A program made the translations under genes and the position numbers. Under the pieces are notes generated by a model. It was not told the origin of the DNA and searched no databases. It saw only the letters and a program-made list of their open reading frames with translations. A stretch of 64,000 nt of DNA from BOG-938 sp035524315 (GTDB taxonomy: Bacteria; Pseudomonadota; Alphaproteobacteria; Caulobacterales; Caulobacteraceae), in assembly GCA_035524315.1 (NCBI GenBank), contig DATKPD010000028.1:27651-91650 (forward strand), written 5' to 3'. Positions within the stretch are counted from its first letter, which is position 1, and the number at the start of each line of letters is the position of its first letter. Shown here one piece after another: positions 47,658 through 59,558 of the stretch.

Positions 47658-48085
47658 CGCGCGGCCTCCACCTTGGGCGTGGAGAGCGGTGCGGGCACAG
47701 CCGGCGGCGCCGACGCCGGCGGGGTCTTGCCCGCGGCCGTAGGCTTCCCGGACCCAGCGCCGGTCAGCGCCGGTTGGCGGGCGACGTCAGGCAGCTGATC
47801 CAGCGTGGTCTCGCGCGCATCGGCGGTGGGTCCCAGGCCGATGGCCTCGGCCAGTCGCGTCAGGCGCGCCGGCTGCTCAAGGTAGGCGGCCTCGGCCTGC
47901 AGCAGACGCACCCGCTTCTGCTCGTCGCCGATCTGGGTTTCGACCTGGGTGATGTCGCCGGTTTCGCGGCTGGCCCGCGCCTTGACCATATAAACCGCCA
48001 GGGCCAAGCCGAGCATGACCGTCAGGGCGCCCAGCTCGATCAGGCGCGCCCCGCGCAAGGTGCGTCGCAGAAAGCCGCTGCTCAT
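47654..48085 (-). CDS. ftsL: Cell division protein FtsL
   Basis: A small bitopic divisome protein acting with FtsB and FtsQ. It has a short basic cytoplasmic start, a transmembrane helix (about 16-34), a coiled-coil periplasmic stretch (T-Q-V-E-T-Q-I-G-D-E-Q-K-R-V-R-L-L) and a long Ala/Pro-rich tail, common in Caulobacterales. FtsL sequences diverge strongly, so identity rests on topology and position between rsmH and ftsI. ATG 48085 overlaps the rsmH stop (ATGA); the longer frame upstream is an rsmH shadow. 143 residues. Confidence 0.85.
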   Translation of the reverse strand: MSSGFLRRTLRGARLIELGALTVMLGLALAVYMVKARASRETGDITQVETQIGDEQKRVRLLQAEAAYLEQPARLTRLAEAIGLGPTADARETTLDQLPDVARQPALTGAGSGKPTAAGKTPPASAPPAVPAPLSTPKVEAAR

Positions 48086-49035
48086 GCGGCCTCCTTCCAC
48101 GCTGGCGCGGCGGTGCGCTCGCCCGCGCGCAGCTTGGCCGAACGGGCGCGGGGGTTGGCGGCGATCTCGGCGTCGGACGGCCCGCGCACGCCGTTGAACA
48201 GCAGCACGAAGGTTGGATCGGGACCGGCCTTGGCCGGCGGCAGATGGCGCGAGCCCGACGGGGTGCGCCCGGCGCGCTCGGTGAAGAACGCCTTGACGAT
48301 GCGGTCCTCCAGCGAATGGAAGGTGACCACCGCCAGTCGCCCGCCGGTCGCCAGCGCGCGCTCGGCCGCCGCCAGGCCGGCTTCGAGCTCGCCAAGTTCG
48401 TCGTTGACCGCGATACGCAGCGCCTGGAACACGCGCGTGGCCGGATGGGTCGGGGCGCCGCGGCGACCGCCTAGGGCGCGCTCCACCGTCTCGGCCAGAT
48501 CGATGGTGCGCTCGAACGGCTGGGAGGCCCGGCGGCGGACGATGACGTTGGCAATGTGGCGCGAGGCGCGCTCCTCGCCGTAGAGCCAGAAAATGCGGGC
48601 GAGTTCCGACGCCTCGGCGGTGTTGACCAGATCGGCGGCGCTCTGGCCGTCGCTTTCCATGCGCATGTCGAGCGGACCGTCGCGCATGAAGGAAAAGCCG
48701 CGCTCGGCCTGATCGAGTTGCATCGATGAGACGCCGAGATCCAGCGCCACGCCCTCGCAGGCGGGCCAGCCGGCGTCCTCGAGGCAACCCTCCATCTCGG
48801 AGAAACGACCCTCGGCCAGGCTGAACCGGCCGGGATAGGCCGCGGCCATCGGCTCGGCGAAGCGCGCGGCGGCGGGATCGCGGTCGATGGCCAGCACCTG
48901 ACACCCGGCGTCGAGCAGGGCCCGGCTATAGCCGCCGGCGCCAAAGGTGCCGTCCACCACCCGCAGGCCCGGACGCGGGGCGATACACGAAATCACTTCG
49001 TCCAGCAGAACCGAGCGGTGCTCCGGCTCGCTCAT
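48082..49035 (-). CDS. rsmH: 16S rRNA (cytosine-1402-N4) methyltransferase RsmH (MraW)
   Basis: SAM-dependent methyltransferase of 16S rRNA. It begins with H-R-S-V-L-L-D-E-V, followed by the SAM motif D-G-T-F-G-A-G-G-Y-S-R, then D-L-G-V-S-S-M-Q-L-D, R-G-F-S-F and the T-F-H-S-L-E-D-R-I-V-K motif near 250. ATG 49035 overlaps the mraZ stop (ATGA), and the frame upstream is an mraZ shadow. 317 residues. Confidence 0.95.
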   Translation of the reverse strand: MSEPEHRSVLLDEVISCIAPRPGLRVVDGTFGAGGYSRALLDAGCQVLAIDRDPAAARFAEPMAAAYPGRFSLAEGRFSEMEGCLEDAGWPACEGVALDLGVSSMQLDQAERGFSFMRDGPLDMRMESDGQSAADLVNTAEASELARIFWLYGEERASRHIANVIVRRRASQPFERTIDLAETVERALGGRRGAPTHPATRVFQALRIAVNDELGELEAGLAAAERALATGGRLAVVTFHSLEDRIVKAFFTERAGRTPSGSRHLPPAKAGPDPTFVLLFNGVRGPSDAEIAANPRARSAKLRAGERTAAPAWKEAA

Positions 49036-49499
49036 GCGCCCGCCCCCAGGCGCTGGGCGCGCTGTTGCAGGCGCAGGGCGGGCAGGCCCTCGCGCGCCTT
49101 CTTGACCTGTTCGGCGCGGTGCGCGCGGAAGGCCTCGCGCTCCCAGATCTGAAACCGATCGCCCAGGCCCACCAACGCCACCCAGTCGGTCAAGCCAAAC
49201 GCCTCGCACAGGGCCTCGGGCAGGGTGATCCGCCCCGCGGTGTCGAACGCCAGTTCGTGCATGCCGCCATAGACCACCGTCTCAAGCGGCAGGCGCAGGG
49301 GATCGCCCAGGGCCAGATCGTCGATCAAGGTCTTGTATTGGTCGAACAGGGGCTTGCCGCCGCCCTCGATGCAGTCGGCCTCGATCGAGGGGAAGCAGAA
49401 CACCCCGCCAAACGGGCCGGCCGCCAGGGCGCGGAAGTCCTGCGGCACAACGATGCGCCGCTTGCTGTCCAGTTGTTTCTCGAAGGTCGAGAGAAACAC
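49032..49499 (-). CDS. mraZ: Transcriptional regulator MraZ
   Basis: Two SpoVT/AbrB-like DNA-binding half-domains forming a ring-shaped regulator that, in other bacteria, represses its own dcw operon. The first repeat is D-S-K-R-R-I-V-V-P-Q-D-F-R (about 11-23) and the second D-T-A-G-R-I-T-L-P-E (about 85-94). Start is GTG 49499, giving M-F-L-S-T-F-E-K-Q. 155 residues. It heads the minus-strand dcw half; three TGGG repeats with 10-bp period lie 100 bp upstream. Confidence 0.93.
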   Translation of the reverse strand: MFLSTFEKQLDSKRRIVVPQDFRALAAGPFGGVFCFPSIEADCIEGGGKPLFDQYKTLIDDLALGDPLRLPLETVVYGGMHELAFDTAGRITLPEALCEAFGLTDWVALVGLGDRFQIWEREAFRAHRAEQVKKAREGLPALRLQQRAQRLGAGA

Positions 49500-49598
49500 T
49501 TCGCCGCGCCCCGTTCCAGGCTGAGCCGCCCCATGCGCCCGCGCCCTTCGCGCACGTCACTGCCGCCTGCCGCCACGACCGAAACGATGCGATTTGTT

Positions 49599-49623
49599 TG
49601 GGTTAACATGGGATGAATTGGGA
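49599..49623. promoter_or_regulatory. Candidate MraZ-binding repeat array
   Basis: TGGGT-N5-TGGGA-N5-TGGGA, three pentamers with a 10-bp period, 100-124 bp upstream of the mraZ GTG. This matches the TGGGN-N5 direct repeat described for Escherichia coli MraZ. The repeats read on the plus strand, whereas mraZ is on the minus strand, so orientation relative to the promoter needs checking. Confidence 0.6.
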
Positions 49624-49766
49624 GACAATGACACCACAGGCCATTTTCTGTGGATTTGAAGTGGTCGCGGCCAGCCGCCGCAGGCCTGTACAGACGCCAT
49701 CCAGAACATTATCAGAACGCGCGAGTATTAAGGCATCGCGCATACGGCGCAGGTTGGCGGGAGAAA

Positions 49767-50180
<414 letters not shown>

Positions 50181-50222
50181 CGCGGAAAATGATCTTTCGC
50201 GGCGATCAGGTCAACTCGGCGG

Positions 50223-50945
50223 CTATTCCGCCGCCGCGCGCAGGAGATGCACCAGCCGCGCCCGCGTCTCGCCATCGGCCACGCCATCGAGGCGCTCGGG
50301 TCGCCAATGGCGCTGGAAGGCGGTCACGATCTGGCGGGTATGCTGATCGTACTGTCCCGACGGGGCGCTGTCGTAACCGAGGCGGGTCAGGCCGGCCTGA
50401 AGGGCGAACACTCCGGTCCCCTCGTCGCCGAGCGCCAGCACCGGCCCCGGCGCGGCGGGCGGCTCGAGCCACAGGCCATGGCCGGCCGTGGCCAGGGCTT
50501 TCCAGGGAAACAGCTCGCCTGGATCCGTCTTGCGATCAGGCGCCACGTCCGAATGACCCAGAATGCGGCCGTTCGGGATGTCCCAGCGCCCGCGCACCTC
50601 GTCCAAGAGCGCCACAAGCGCCTCGATCTGCGGCTCGGGAAAGGCCCGGTAACCCCACTCATGACCCGGATTGACCAGTTCGATCCCGATCGAGATCGCG
50701 TTGACGTCGCGCTCGCCCTTCCAGAACGAGACCCCAGCGTGCCAGGCCCGGCGCTCCTCGGCCACCAGCGAGAACACCCGGCCGTCTTCCTCGATCAGGT
50801 AATGGGCCGAGACCTTGGCCTCTGGATCGCGCAAGCGCTGCAACGCCGCCTCGCCCGAGCCCATGCCGGTATAGTGCAGCACGATCATGTCGGGCGGGCC
50901 GCGGCGCTGGTCGAAATTGGGCGAAGGCGCGGGGATCAGGTCCAT
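50223..50945 (-). CDS. N-acetylmuramoyl-L-alanine amidase (AmpD/AmiD type) with peptidoglycan-binding domain
   Basis: A zinc amidase cleaving the MurNAc-L-Ala bond, used in peptidoglycan recycling. The Amidase_2 core holds the zinc ligands in V-L-H-Y-T-G-M, the W-H-A-G-V-S-F-W motif and the later G-H-S-D-V-A-P-D-R-K-x-D-P-G (H and D). Residues about 170-235 form a PG_binding_1 domain. There is no signal peptide, pointing to cytoplasmic AmpD rather than the outer-membrane AmiD. ATG 50945; 240 residues. Confidence 0.88.
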   Translation of the reverse strand: MDLIPAPSPNFDQRRGPPDMIVLHYTGMGSGEAALQRLRDPEAKVSAHYLIEEDGRVFSLVAEERRAWHAGVSFWKGERDVNAISIGIELVNPGHEWGYRAFPEPQIEALVALLDEVRGRWDIPNGRILGHSDVAPDRKTDPGELFPWKALATAGHGLWLEPPAAPGPVLALGDEGTGVFALQAGLTRLGYDSAPSGQYDQHTRQIVTAFQRHWRPERLDGVADGETRARLVHLLRAAAE

Positions 50946-50999
50946 GGCCGCTTGTTAGGCGAGGCCGGGCGGAGCGGGCAAGCCCGACGTCAGCCTGGC

Positions 51000-51422
51000 C
51001 TATTCGGCCACCATCTGGCCCGAGCCGCCGAAGTCGGCCGGAAAATCCTTGAACTTGGGCAGGCCGTCGCGGATCGGCAGCACGCTCTCGGCGTAGTTCA
51101 CATGCACCACCGGCTTGAAATCGAGGGTGGGGATCGTGGCCGAGAACACGTCGACCAGATTGAGTTCGGGGTGACGGGCCATCAGGTGGCCGCCGCACTT
51201 GGCGCAGTACTGACGTTCGCTGAAGGCCGTTTTGGCGAAGGTGGCCAGGTTCTCCGCCCCCGCCACGACCTTGACGTTTTCCGGCGCCCACAGGCTGAAA
51301 GCATTGACCGGGCCGCCCGACCAGGACCGGCAGGAGGTGCAGTGACAGTAGCCCATGGCCGCAGGTTCGCCAGTGACCTCGATCTGGACCGCACCGCAGA
51401 AACAGCTGCCCGTATGGCTCAT
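51000..51422 (-). CDS. GFA family protein (glutathione-dependent formaldehyde-activating enzyme-like)
   Basis: Zinc-binding protein of the GFA/CENP-V family. Cysteine pairs are visible: C-F-C near residues 6-8, H-C-T-S-C-R, and C-A-K-C-G-G-H. The substrate of most family members is unknown and need not be formaldehyde. ATG 51422 is preferred because AAGGA lies eight bases upstream; the ATG at 51431 has no properly spaced site. 140 residues. Single gene between the amidase and a small membrane protein. Confidence 0.85.
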   Translation of the reverse strand: MSHTGSCFCGAVQIEVTGEPAAMGYCHCTSCRSWSGGPVNAFSLWAPENVKVVAGAENLATFAKTAFSERQYCAKCGGHLMARHPELNLVDVFSATIPTLDFKPVVHVNYAESVLPIRDGLPKFKDFPADFGGSGQMVAE

Positions 51423-51471
51423 CGTCCGCATCCTTGTGCGCGGCGTCGCGGCGCGACGTTGGTGACAGGCG

Positions 51472-51777
51472 CTATTTGCCCTGGTCCCAGCCGTAGGCGA
51501 CCCACGAATGGCCGCCGACGTTGCGGGCTTCGATGATCGGATTGTCCTCGGCGGCGACCGGCCGGCGCACCGCGCGGCGCGCGCGGGCGGCCAGCAGGGC
51601 GAAGGCGAACAGGGCCCCGCCCATCAGGCCAATCACCAGCAGGCTGGCGGTGAACACCACGGCCAGCACCGCGCCCACCACCGCCGCCGCAAGGCTGGCC
51701 AGCGCGCCAGCGACCCACGCCAGACTCCGGTAACCGGAGGCCGTCAAGCCTGTGCCAGGGATCGCGGGGTTGGTCAT
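51472..51777 (-). CDS. Hypothetical small membrane protein
   Basis: A 101-residue protein with two hydrophobic helices (about 18-42 and 43-64), so both termini are probably on the same side. The C-terminal tail ends in I-E-A-R-N-V-G-G-H-S-W-V-A-Y-G-W-D. The family is not recognised, but this tail looks conserved-like. It stands between the GFA gene and the DjlA-like gene on the same strand. Confidence 0.6.
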   Translation of the reverse strand: MTNPAIPGTGLTASGYRSLAWVAGALASLAAAVVGAVLAVVFTASLLVIGLMGGALFAFALLAARARRAVRRPVAAEDNPIIEARNVGGHSWVAYGWDQGK

Positions 51778-51862
51778 GGCCGTCTTGCCTCAGCCGAAGG
51801 TGCGCCTTGGCAGTATGTCGGCGCCCATCCTTTGTCCGTCAACTCACAGAATCGCTAAGAGT

Positions 51863-52567
51863 TCAACCGGCCGCAACCAGCGCCAGCGCCCGGCGCTGCG
51901 TCATGATCGTATCGTAGGCGGCGTTGATGGCCGAAGCCTTGGCCTGCGCCACCTCGATGAACTCCGCCGGCAGGCCCCGCGCGATGGCCCGGTCGGGGTG
52001 CGCCTGCGCCAGGGCGTGGCGCCAGGCGCGATGCACCGCCGCGTCTTCGGCGTCGTGGGCCACGTCGAGCACGACATAGGGATCGCTGGGCCCGGCGCCC
52101 AGGTGCGTGGCGCGCAGGCGCAGGAAGGTCAGCGGCGACAGGCCGAACAGGCCCGAGACCGTCTCCAGGTAGGCCAATTCCTCGGCGGTGACCACGCCGT
52201 CGGCCTTGGCGATGTGGAACAAGCCGTCGAGCACGTCTTCGAGCAGTTGCGGGCAGGCGCGGTAGCGCTTCGCCAGGCGGCGGGCGTAGCTCTCGAAGCC
52301 CAAGGTGGTCTGGCGCGCCAGCTGATACAGCCGCTCGACGTTGCGCTCGCCGCCCTGCTCGGGGTGGAACACCTCGCTGAACGCGGCGAATTCCTCCGGG
52401 TCGGCGCGGCCGTCGGCCCGGGCCAGCTTGGCGCCCAGGGCGGTGACCGCCGTGGAGAAGGCTGGATCGTGTCCCGGCAACCCAGGCGGACAGTCGGCGC
52501 AGTGGGCTTCGTCCACGCGCCGTGCGGCCAGATTTGCGATGTTGCGCCAGAAGGTCATCGGAGTCAT
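51863..52567 (-). CDS. DjlA-like TerB/J-domain co-chaperone
   Basis: Residues about 40-160 form a TerB helical domain (A-R-A-D-G-R-A-D-P-E-E, then I-A-K-A-D-G-V-V-T-A-E-E), and residues about 170-230 a J domain with H-P-D at about 199-201, which would stimulate DnaK. There is no transmembrane segment, unlike Escherichia coli DjlA. 234 residues. Its start lies 25 bp from the divergent oxoprolinase start. Confidence 0.85.
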   Translation of the reverse strand: MTPMTFWRNIANLAARRVDEAHCADCPPGLPGHDPAFSTAVTALGAKLARADGRADPEEFAAFSEVFHPEQGGERNVERLYQLARQTTLGFESYARRLAKRYRACPQLLEDVLDGLFHIAKADGVVTAEELAYLETVSGLFGLSPLTFLRLRATHLGAGPSDPYVVLDVAHDAEDAAVHRAWRHALAQAHPDRAIARGLPAEFIEVAQAKASAINAAYDTIMTQRRALALVAAG

Positions 52568-52592
52568 CGAAGCTTAGGATCGTGGCGGCCGG

Positions 52593-55500
52593 ATGACAAC
52601 CGAAATCAGCAACAAGCACGGTAGCGGTTGGGCGTTCTGGATCGATCGCGGCGGCACCTTCACCGATGTGATCGGCCGCGCGCCCGATGGCGGCCTGGGC
52701 ACGCTCAAGCTGCCCTCGACCTCGGCCCAGTACGAGGACGCGGCGGTCGAGGCGATGCGGCGCCTGCTGGGCGCGGCGCCGGGCGCGCCTTTCCCGGCTG
52801 AGCGGGTGGCGGCGATCAAGATGGGCACCACCGTGGCCACCAACGCCCTGCTCGAACGCAAGGGCGCCAAGACCCTGCTGATCACCACCGAAGGCCTGGG
52901 CGACGCCCTGGAAATCGGCGACCAGGCGCGGCCCGAGCTGTTCGCCCTGGATATCGCCAAGCCCGCGCCCCTGCACGCCGGGGTGCTGGAGGCGCGCGAA
53001 CGGCTGGACGCGGCTGGGCGGGTGCTGACGCCACTGGACGCGGCGGCGCTGGCCGAGGGCCTGGCGCGCGCCAAGGCCGAGGGCTACGCCTCGGTCGCCG
53101 TCGCCTTGCTGCACGCCGACCTCAATCCGGCCCACGAGACGCAGGCGGGCGACCTGGCGCGGGCGGCGGGGTTCGGCCACGTCACCCTGTCGCACGAGGC
53201 CTCGCCCCTGCCCCGCCTGATCGCGCGCGCGCGCACCGCCGTGATCGACGCCTATCTCACGCCGATCCTGCGCGCCTATGTCGACAAGGTGGCCCGGGCC
53301 GTGGGTCAGGCGCCGCTCTATTTCATGACCTCGTCGGGCGCCTTGGTGCGGGCGGAGGCCTTTCGCGGCAAGGACGCGGTTCTCTCGGGCCCGGCCGGCG
53401 GGGCGGTGGGGTGCGCCCAGACCGCGCGCGACGCGGGCGCGCCGGCCGTGCTGGGCTTCGACGTCGGCGGGACGTCGACCGACGTGTGCCGTTTCGCCGG
53501 CGCGCTGGAGCGGCGCGCGGGCCTGACCATCGCCGGGGTCGACCTGCGCGCCCCGGCCCTGGACGTGCAAACCGTGGCCGCCGGCGGGGGCTCGATCTTG
53601 AGCTACGACGGCTTTCGCGCCCGCGCTGGACCGCACAGCGCGGGCGCCGTGCCGGGCCCGGCCGCCTATGGCCGCGGCGGCCCCGCCACCGTGACCGACG
53701 CCAACCTTGTGCTGGGCCGGCTGGACGGGCGCTTCTTCCCCCCGGTGTTCGGCCCCGAGGGCGACCGGCCGCTCGACACCGAGGCGGCCCGGGCGCGCCT
53801 GGACGAGCTCGCTCGAGCGATGGGCGCGCCGAGCGCCGAGGCGGCGGCCGAAGGCTTCGTCGCTGTCACGGTCGAGCAGACCGCCCAGGCGATCCGGCGC
53901 ATCTCCACCGAGCGCGGCTTCGACCCGCGCGGCCACGCCCTGGTGGCGTTCGGCGGCGCGGCGGGGCAGATCGCCTGCTGGACCGCCGAGGCGCTCGGCG
54001 CAGGCGAGGTGCTGTGCCCGCCCTTCGCCAGCCTGCTGTCGGCCTGGGGCATCGGCCAAGCCGAGGTGCGCAGCCTCAAGCTGGCGGGTCTTGAGGCGCC
54101 GCTCCACGCTGAGGGCCTGGGCCGGGCCGAGGCCCTGGCCGACCGCTTGCGAAGCGAGGCCGAAGCCGCGCTTAAGGCCCAGGGCGCCGAGCCGGGAGCG
54201 AGCGAACGCAGGCTGATGTTGCGCTACGACGGCGCCGACGCGGCGCTGCCGGCGCCGTTCGGATCGCCAGCGGCAATCCGCGCCGCGTTCGAGGCCGCCC
54301 ACCAGCGTCTTTTCGGCTTCGTCCAGCCCGATCACCCGGTGCTGATCGCCAGCGTCGAGGTGGAATGCGCGGCCCCTTCCCCGGCGCCAGGCGCGGACCG
54401 CCTCCCGCGATCGGCTGGCGGCACCCCAAACTCACCCCCATCCCCGCCCTTCGCCCCTCAAGGGGGAAGGATTTACGCCGACGGCCAATTCCATCCCTGC
54501 CCGATCGTCGACGCCGACGCCTTTAACGCGATCGACGGCCCCGCGCTGATCGTGCGCGGCGACACCCAGATCGCGCTCAAGCCGGGCTGGCGGGCGACGC
54601 GCGAGTGGGACGGGTTGATCCGCCTGCATCACGTCCAGCCCCATAAGATCGAAACCGGCGATGTGGACCGTCCCGATCCGGTGACGCTGGAACTGTTCAA
54701 CCGGCGCTTCATGGGCGTGGCCGAGGCCATGGGCGCGGCGCTGGAGCGCACGGCGCAATCGGTCAACATCAAGGAACGGCTGGATTTTTCCTGCGCCCTG
54801 TTCGACGCCGAGGGCGGCCTGGTGGCCAATGCCCCGCACATGCCGGTGCACCTCGGCTCGATGGACGCCAGCGTCAAGGCGGTCAAGGCGCGCCATCCTG
54901 AGCTGAAGCCCGGCGACGCCTTCGCCCTGAACAACCCCTACGCCGGGGGTACGCACCTGCCGGACATCACGGTGGTCATGCCGGTGTTCATGGCCGGCGA
55001 GAAAAGGCCGGCGTTCTACATGGCCGCGCGCGGCCATCACGCGGACATCGGCGGGGTCCAGCCCGGCTCGATGCCGCCGTTCTCGACCAATATCGCCGAA
55101 GAGGGCGTGCTGCTCGACGCCTTGCCCATCATGCGGGCGGGGCAACTGCTGGAGGCGGACATCCGCCGCGCCCTCGCCTCGGGCCCCTGGCCCGCCCGCG
55201 CGCCCGAGCGCAACCTGGCGGATCTGAAAGCTCAGCTCGCCGCCTGCAACGCCGGCGCCGGCGCCGTCAGCGCCATGATCGACAGCCATGGCGCGGCGAT
55301 GGTGGCCCGCTACATGGGCTTCGTGCAGGACAACGCCGAGGCCTGCGTGCGCCGCGCCGTCGGCAAGTTGAAGGACGGCCACGCCCGCGTGCCGATGGAC
55401 GGCGGGGCCGAGATTTACGTGCGCATCGCCGTGGACGCCGAGGCCGGCGAGGCGGTGCTGGACTTCACCGGCACCAGCGGCGTGCGGCCCAACAACTTCA

Positions 55501-56207
55501 ACGCCCCGACCGCCATCGTCTATGCGGCGGCGCTCTATGTGTTCCGCACCCTGGTGGACGACGACATACCGCTCAACGCCGGTTGCCTGAAACCGCTCAA
55601 GATCATCGCGCCGCTAGGCTCGATGCTGGCGCCCGAGCCGCCCGCGGCGGTGGTCGCCGGCAATGTCGAGACCAGCCAGCATATCGTGGATGCGCTCTAT
55701 CTGGCGCTGGGCGTCATGGCGAACGCCCAGGGCACCATGAACAACTTCACCTTTGGCGACGAGGCGCGGCAATACTACGAGACCCTGTGCGGCGGAGCGG
55801 GGGCCACCGCGCGCGCGCCGGGCGCCTCGGCCGTCCACACTCACATGACCAACACCCGCCTGACCGACCCGGAAATCCTCGAGCGGCGCTTCCCCGTGCG
55901 GCTGGAGCGGTTCGCTGTGCGGCGCGGCTCGGGCGGGACGGGCGCGCGGGCGGGCGGCGACGGCCTGGTGCGCCGGGTGCGCTTCCTGGCCCCGCTGCAG
56001 ACTGCGTTGCTGTCGACCCGGCGCGAAACGGCGCCTCAGGGCCTGGACGGCGGCGGCTCGGCGCAGCCCGGACGCCAAAGTTTGATAAGCGCCTCGGGCG
56101 AGGCTAAGGACTTGCCGGGCTGCTTCTCCATCATGGCGGCCGAAGGCGAGGCGATCGAAATTCTCACCCCTGGGGGCGGGGGCCATGGATCGGAAGCTAT
56201 GCCTTGA
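52593..56207 (+). CDS. 5-oxoprolinase (hydantoinase A and B fused)
   Basis: A 1,204-residue ATP-dependent enzyme that opens 5-oxoproline to glutamate. The N-terminal hydantoinase A / oxoprolinase part starts with I-D-R-G-G-T-F-T-D-V and contains G-G-T-S-T-D-V and G-G-G-S-I; the C-terminal hydantoinase B part starts near D-P-V-T-L-E-L-F (about residue 693) and shows N-N-P-Y-A-G-G-T-H-L-P-D. The fusion is typical of eukaryote-like OplAH in bacteria. An in-frame Pro/Ser-rich insertion near residues 596-630 contains a palindromic DNA repeat (54448-54470). ATG 52593. Confidence 0.9.
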   Translation: MTTEISNKHGSGWAFWIDRGGTFTDVIGRAPDGGLGTLKLPSTSAQYEDAAVEAMRRLLGAAPGAPFPAERVAAIKMGTTVATNALLERKGAKTLLITTEGLGDALEIGDQARPELFALDIAKPAPLHAGVLEARERLDAAGRVLTPLDAAALAEGLARAKAEGYASVAVALLHADLNPAHETQAGDLARAAGFGHVTLSHEASPLPRLIARARTAVIDAYLTPILRAYVDKVARAVGQAPLYFMTSSGALVRAEAFRGKDAVLSGPAGGAVGCAQTARDAGAPAVLGFDVGGTSTDVCRFAGALERRAGLTIAGVDLRAPALDVQTVAAGGGSILSYDGFRARAGPHSAGAVPGPAAYGRGGPATVTDANLVLGRLDGRFFPPVFGPEGDRPLDTEAARARLDELARAMGAPSAEAAAEGFVAVTVEQTAQAIRRISTERGFDPRGHALVAFGGAAGQIACWTAEALGAGEVLCPPFASLLSAWGIGQAEVRSLKLAGLEAPLHAEGLGRAEALADRLRSEAEAALKAQGAEPGASERRLMLRYDGADAALPAPFGSPAAIRAAFEAAHQRLFGFVQPDHPVLIASVEVECAAPSPAPGADRLPRSAGGTPNSPPSPPFAPQGGRIYADGQFHPCPIVDADAFNAIDGPALIVRGDTQIALKPGWRATREWDGLIRLHHVQPHKIETGDVDRPDPVTLELFNRRFMGVAEAMGAALERTAQSVNIKERLDFSCALFDAEGGLVANAPHMPVHLGSMDASVKAVKARHPELKPGDAFALNNPYAGGTHLPDITVVMPVFMAGEKRPAFYMAARGHHADIGGVQPGSMPPFSTNIAEEGVLLDALPIMRAGQLLEADIRRALASGPWPARAPERNLADLKAQLAACNAGAGAVSAMIDSHGAAMVARYMGFVQDNAEACVRRAVGKLKDGHARVPMDGGAEIYVRIAVDAEAGEAVLDFTGTSGVRPNNFNAPTAIVYAAALYVFRTLVDDDIPLNAGCLKPLKIIAPLGSMLAPEPPAAVVAGNVETSQHIVDALYLALGVMANAQGTMNNFTFGDEARQYYETLCGGAGATARAPGASAVHTHMTNTRLTDPEILERRFPVRLERFAVRRGSGGTGARAGGDGLVRRVRFLAPLQTALLSTRRETAPQGLDGGGSAQPGRQSLISASGEAKDLPGCFSIMAAEGEAIEILTPGGGGHGSEAMP
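54448..54470. repeat. Palindromic repeat-like element within the oxoprolinase gene
   Basis: CCTTC-GCCC ... GGGGGAAGG forms a stem of nine base positions with one mismatch around a 5-base loop. It follows an unusual CTCACCCCCATCCCCGCC run. Such short C-rich/G-rich palindromes are typical of dispersed intergenic repeats in Caulobacter-like genomes. Here it is translated in frame as S-P-P-S-P-P-F-A-P-Q-G-G-R. Confidence 0.45.
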
Positions 56208-56243
56208 GACTTATGGTCTGAAGACCACGCGGAAGGACCCTTG

Positions 56244-56903
56244 ATGCTGCTCGTTTCCCTGTTCGCCCTGGCGCTCGCCGGCGCCGATGCTAAGCCCGCC
56301 GCGAACACCGCAGACGCGCCCGCCTTGCCCACAGCCAAGGCCGAACCCTTCACCCCCGCGCCCGAAGAACCCTGGCCGGTGGGCGCGCCGCGCGACGATT
56401 ACGGCTTCGTGTCGTGGTGCTATGGCGCCCTGGCCGGACACATGCACCTGTACGAAATGGTCAAGCCCGAGTTGGACAAGCAGAGCACCAATCCCAAGGA
56501 AGACGCCCAGCTCGACGCCGAGCAGATGAAGGCGGGAACCGAATATCTGGCGCTGTATAAGAAGGCGATGGAGGCGGCCGAAAAGGCCAGCCCGCAGCCG
56601 ATCAACGCGCGCGGCGCCCAGGCGGTGCGCGCGGGCGCCGCCATCTGGGGCCCGGCTGAGGAGGCCGATCCCAAGACGCGCATGTGGTCCTATTTAAGCT
56701 GGGACCTGCCCGGCCGCTGCGAAAGCACGGCCGAGAAGCTGTATCAGACTTCGCTGGTTTCGGCCGAGGCCCTGGGCATCGACCTGGACACGCCGTCCGC
56801 CGCCGGCAAGGCCTCGGCGGTTCCCACGACCAGCGCGGCGCCGAAACCGGCCTCAGCCCCCGCCAAACCCAAGGCCGGCGCCGACCTGCGCGGCGCCCAG
56901 TAA
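56244..56903 (+). CDS. Hypothetical secreted protein
   Basis: A 219-residue protein with a short hydrophobic N-terminus (M-L-L-V-S-L-F-A-L-A-L-A-G-A-D-A), a probable signal peptide, a helical middle with W-C-Y-G-A-L and G-R-C-E-S (two cysteines that could pair in the periplasm) and an Ala/Pro/Lys-rich tail. ATG 56244 has GGAAGGA upstream; an in-frame TTG immediately precedes it. It follows the oxoprolinase by 36 bp. Family not recognised. Confidence 0.6.
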   Translation: MLLVSLFALALAGADAKPAANTADAPALPTAKAEPFTPAPEEPWPVGAPRDDYGFVSWCYGALAGHMHLYEMVKPELDKQSTNPKEDAQLDAEQMKAGTEYLALYKKAMEAAEKASPQPINARGAQAVRAGAAIWGPAEEADPKTRMWSYLSWDLPGRCESTAEKLYQTSLVSAEALGIDLDTPSAAGKASAVPTTSAAPKPASAPAKPKAGADLRGAQ

Positions 56904-56906
56904 GGG

Positions 56907-59557
<2,651 letters not shown>

Positions 59558-59558
<1 letters not shown>

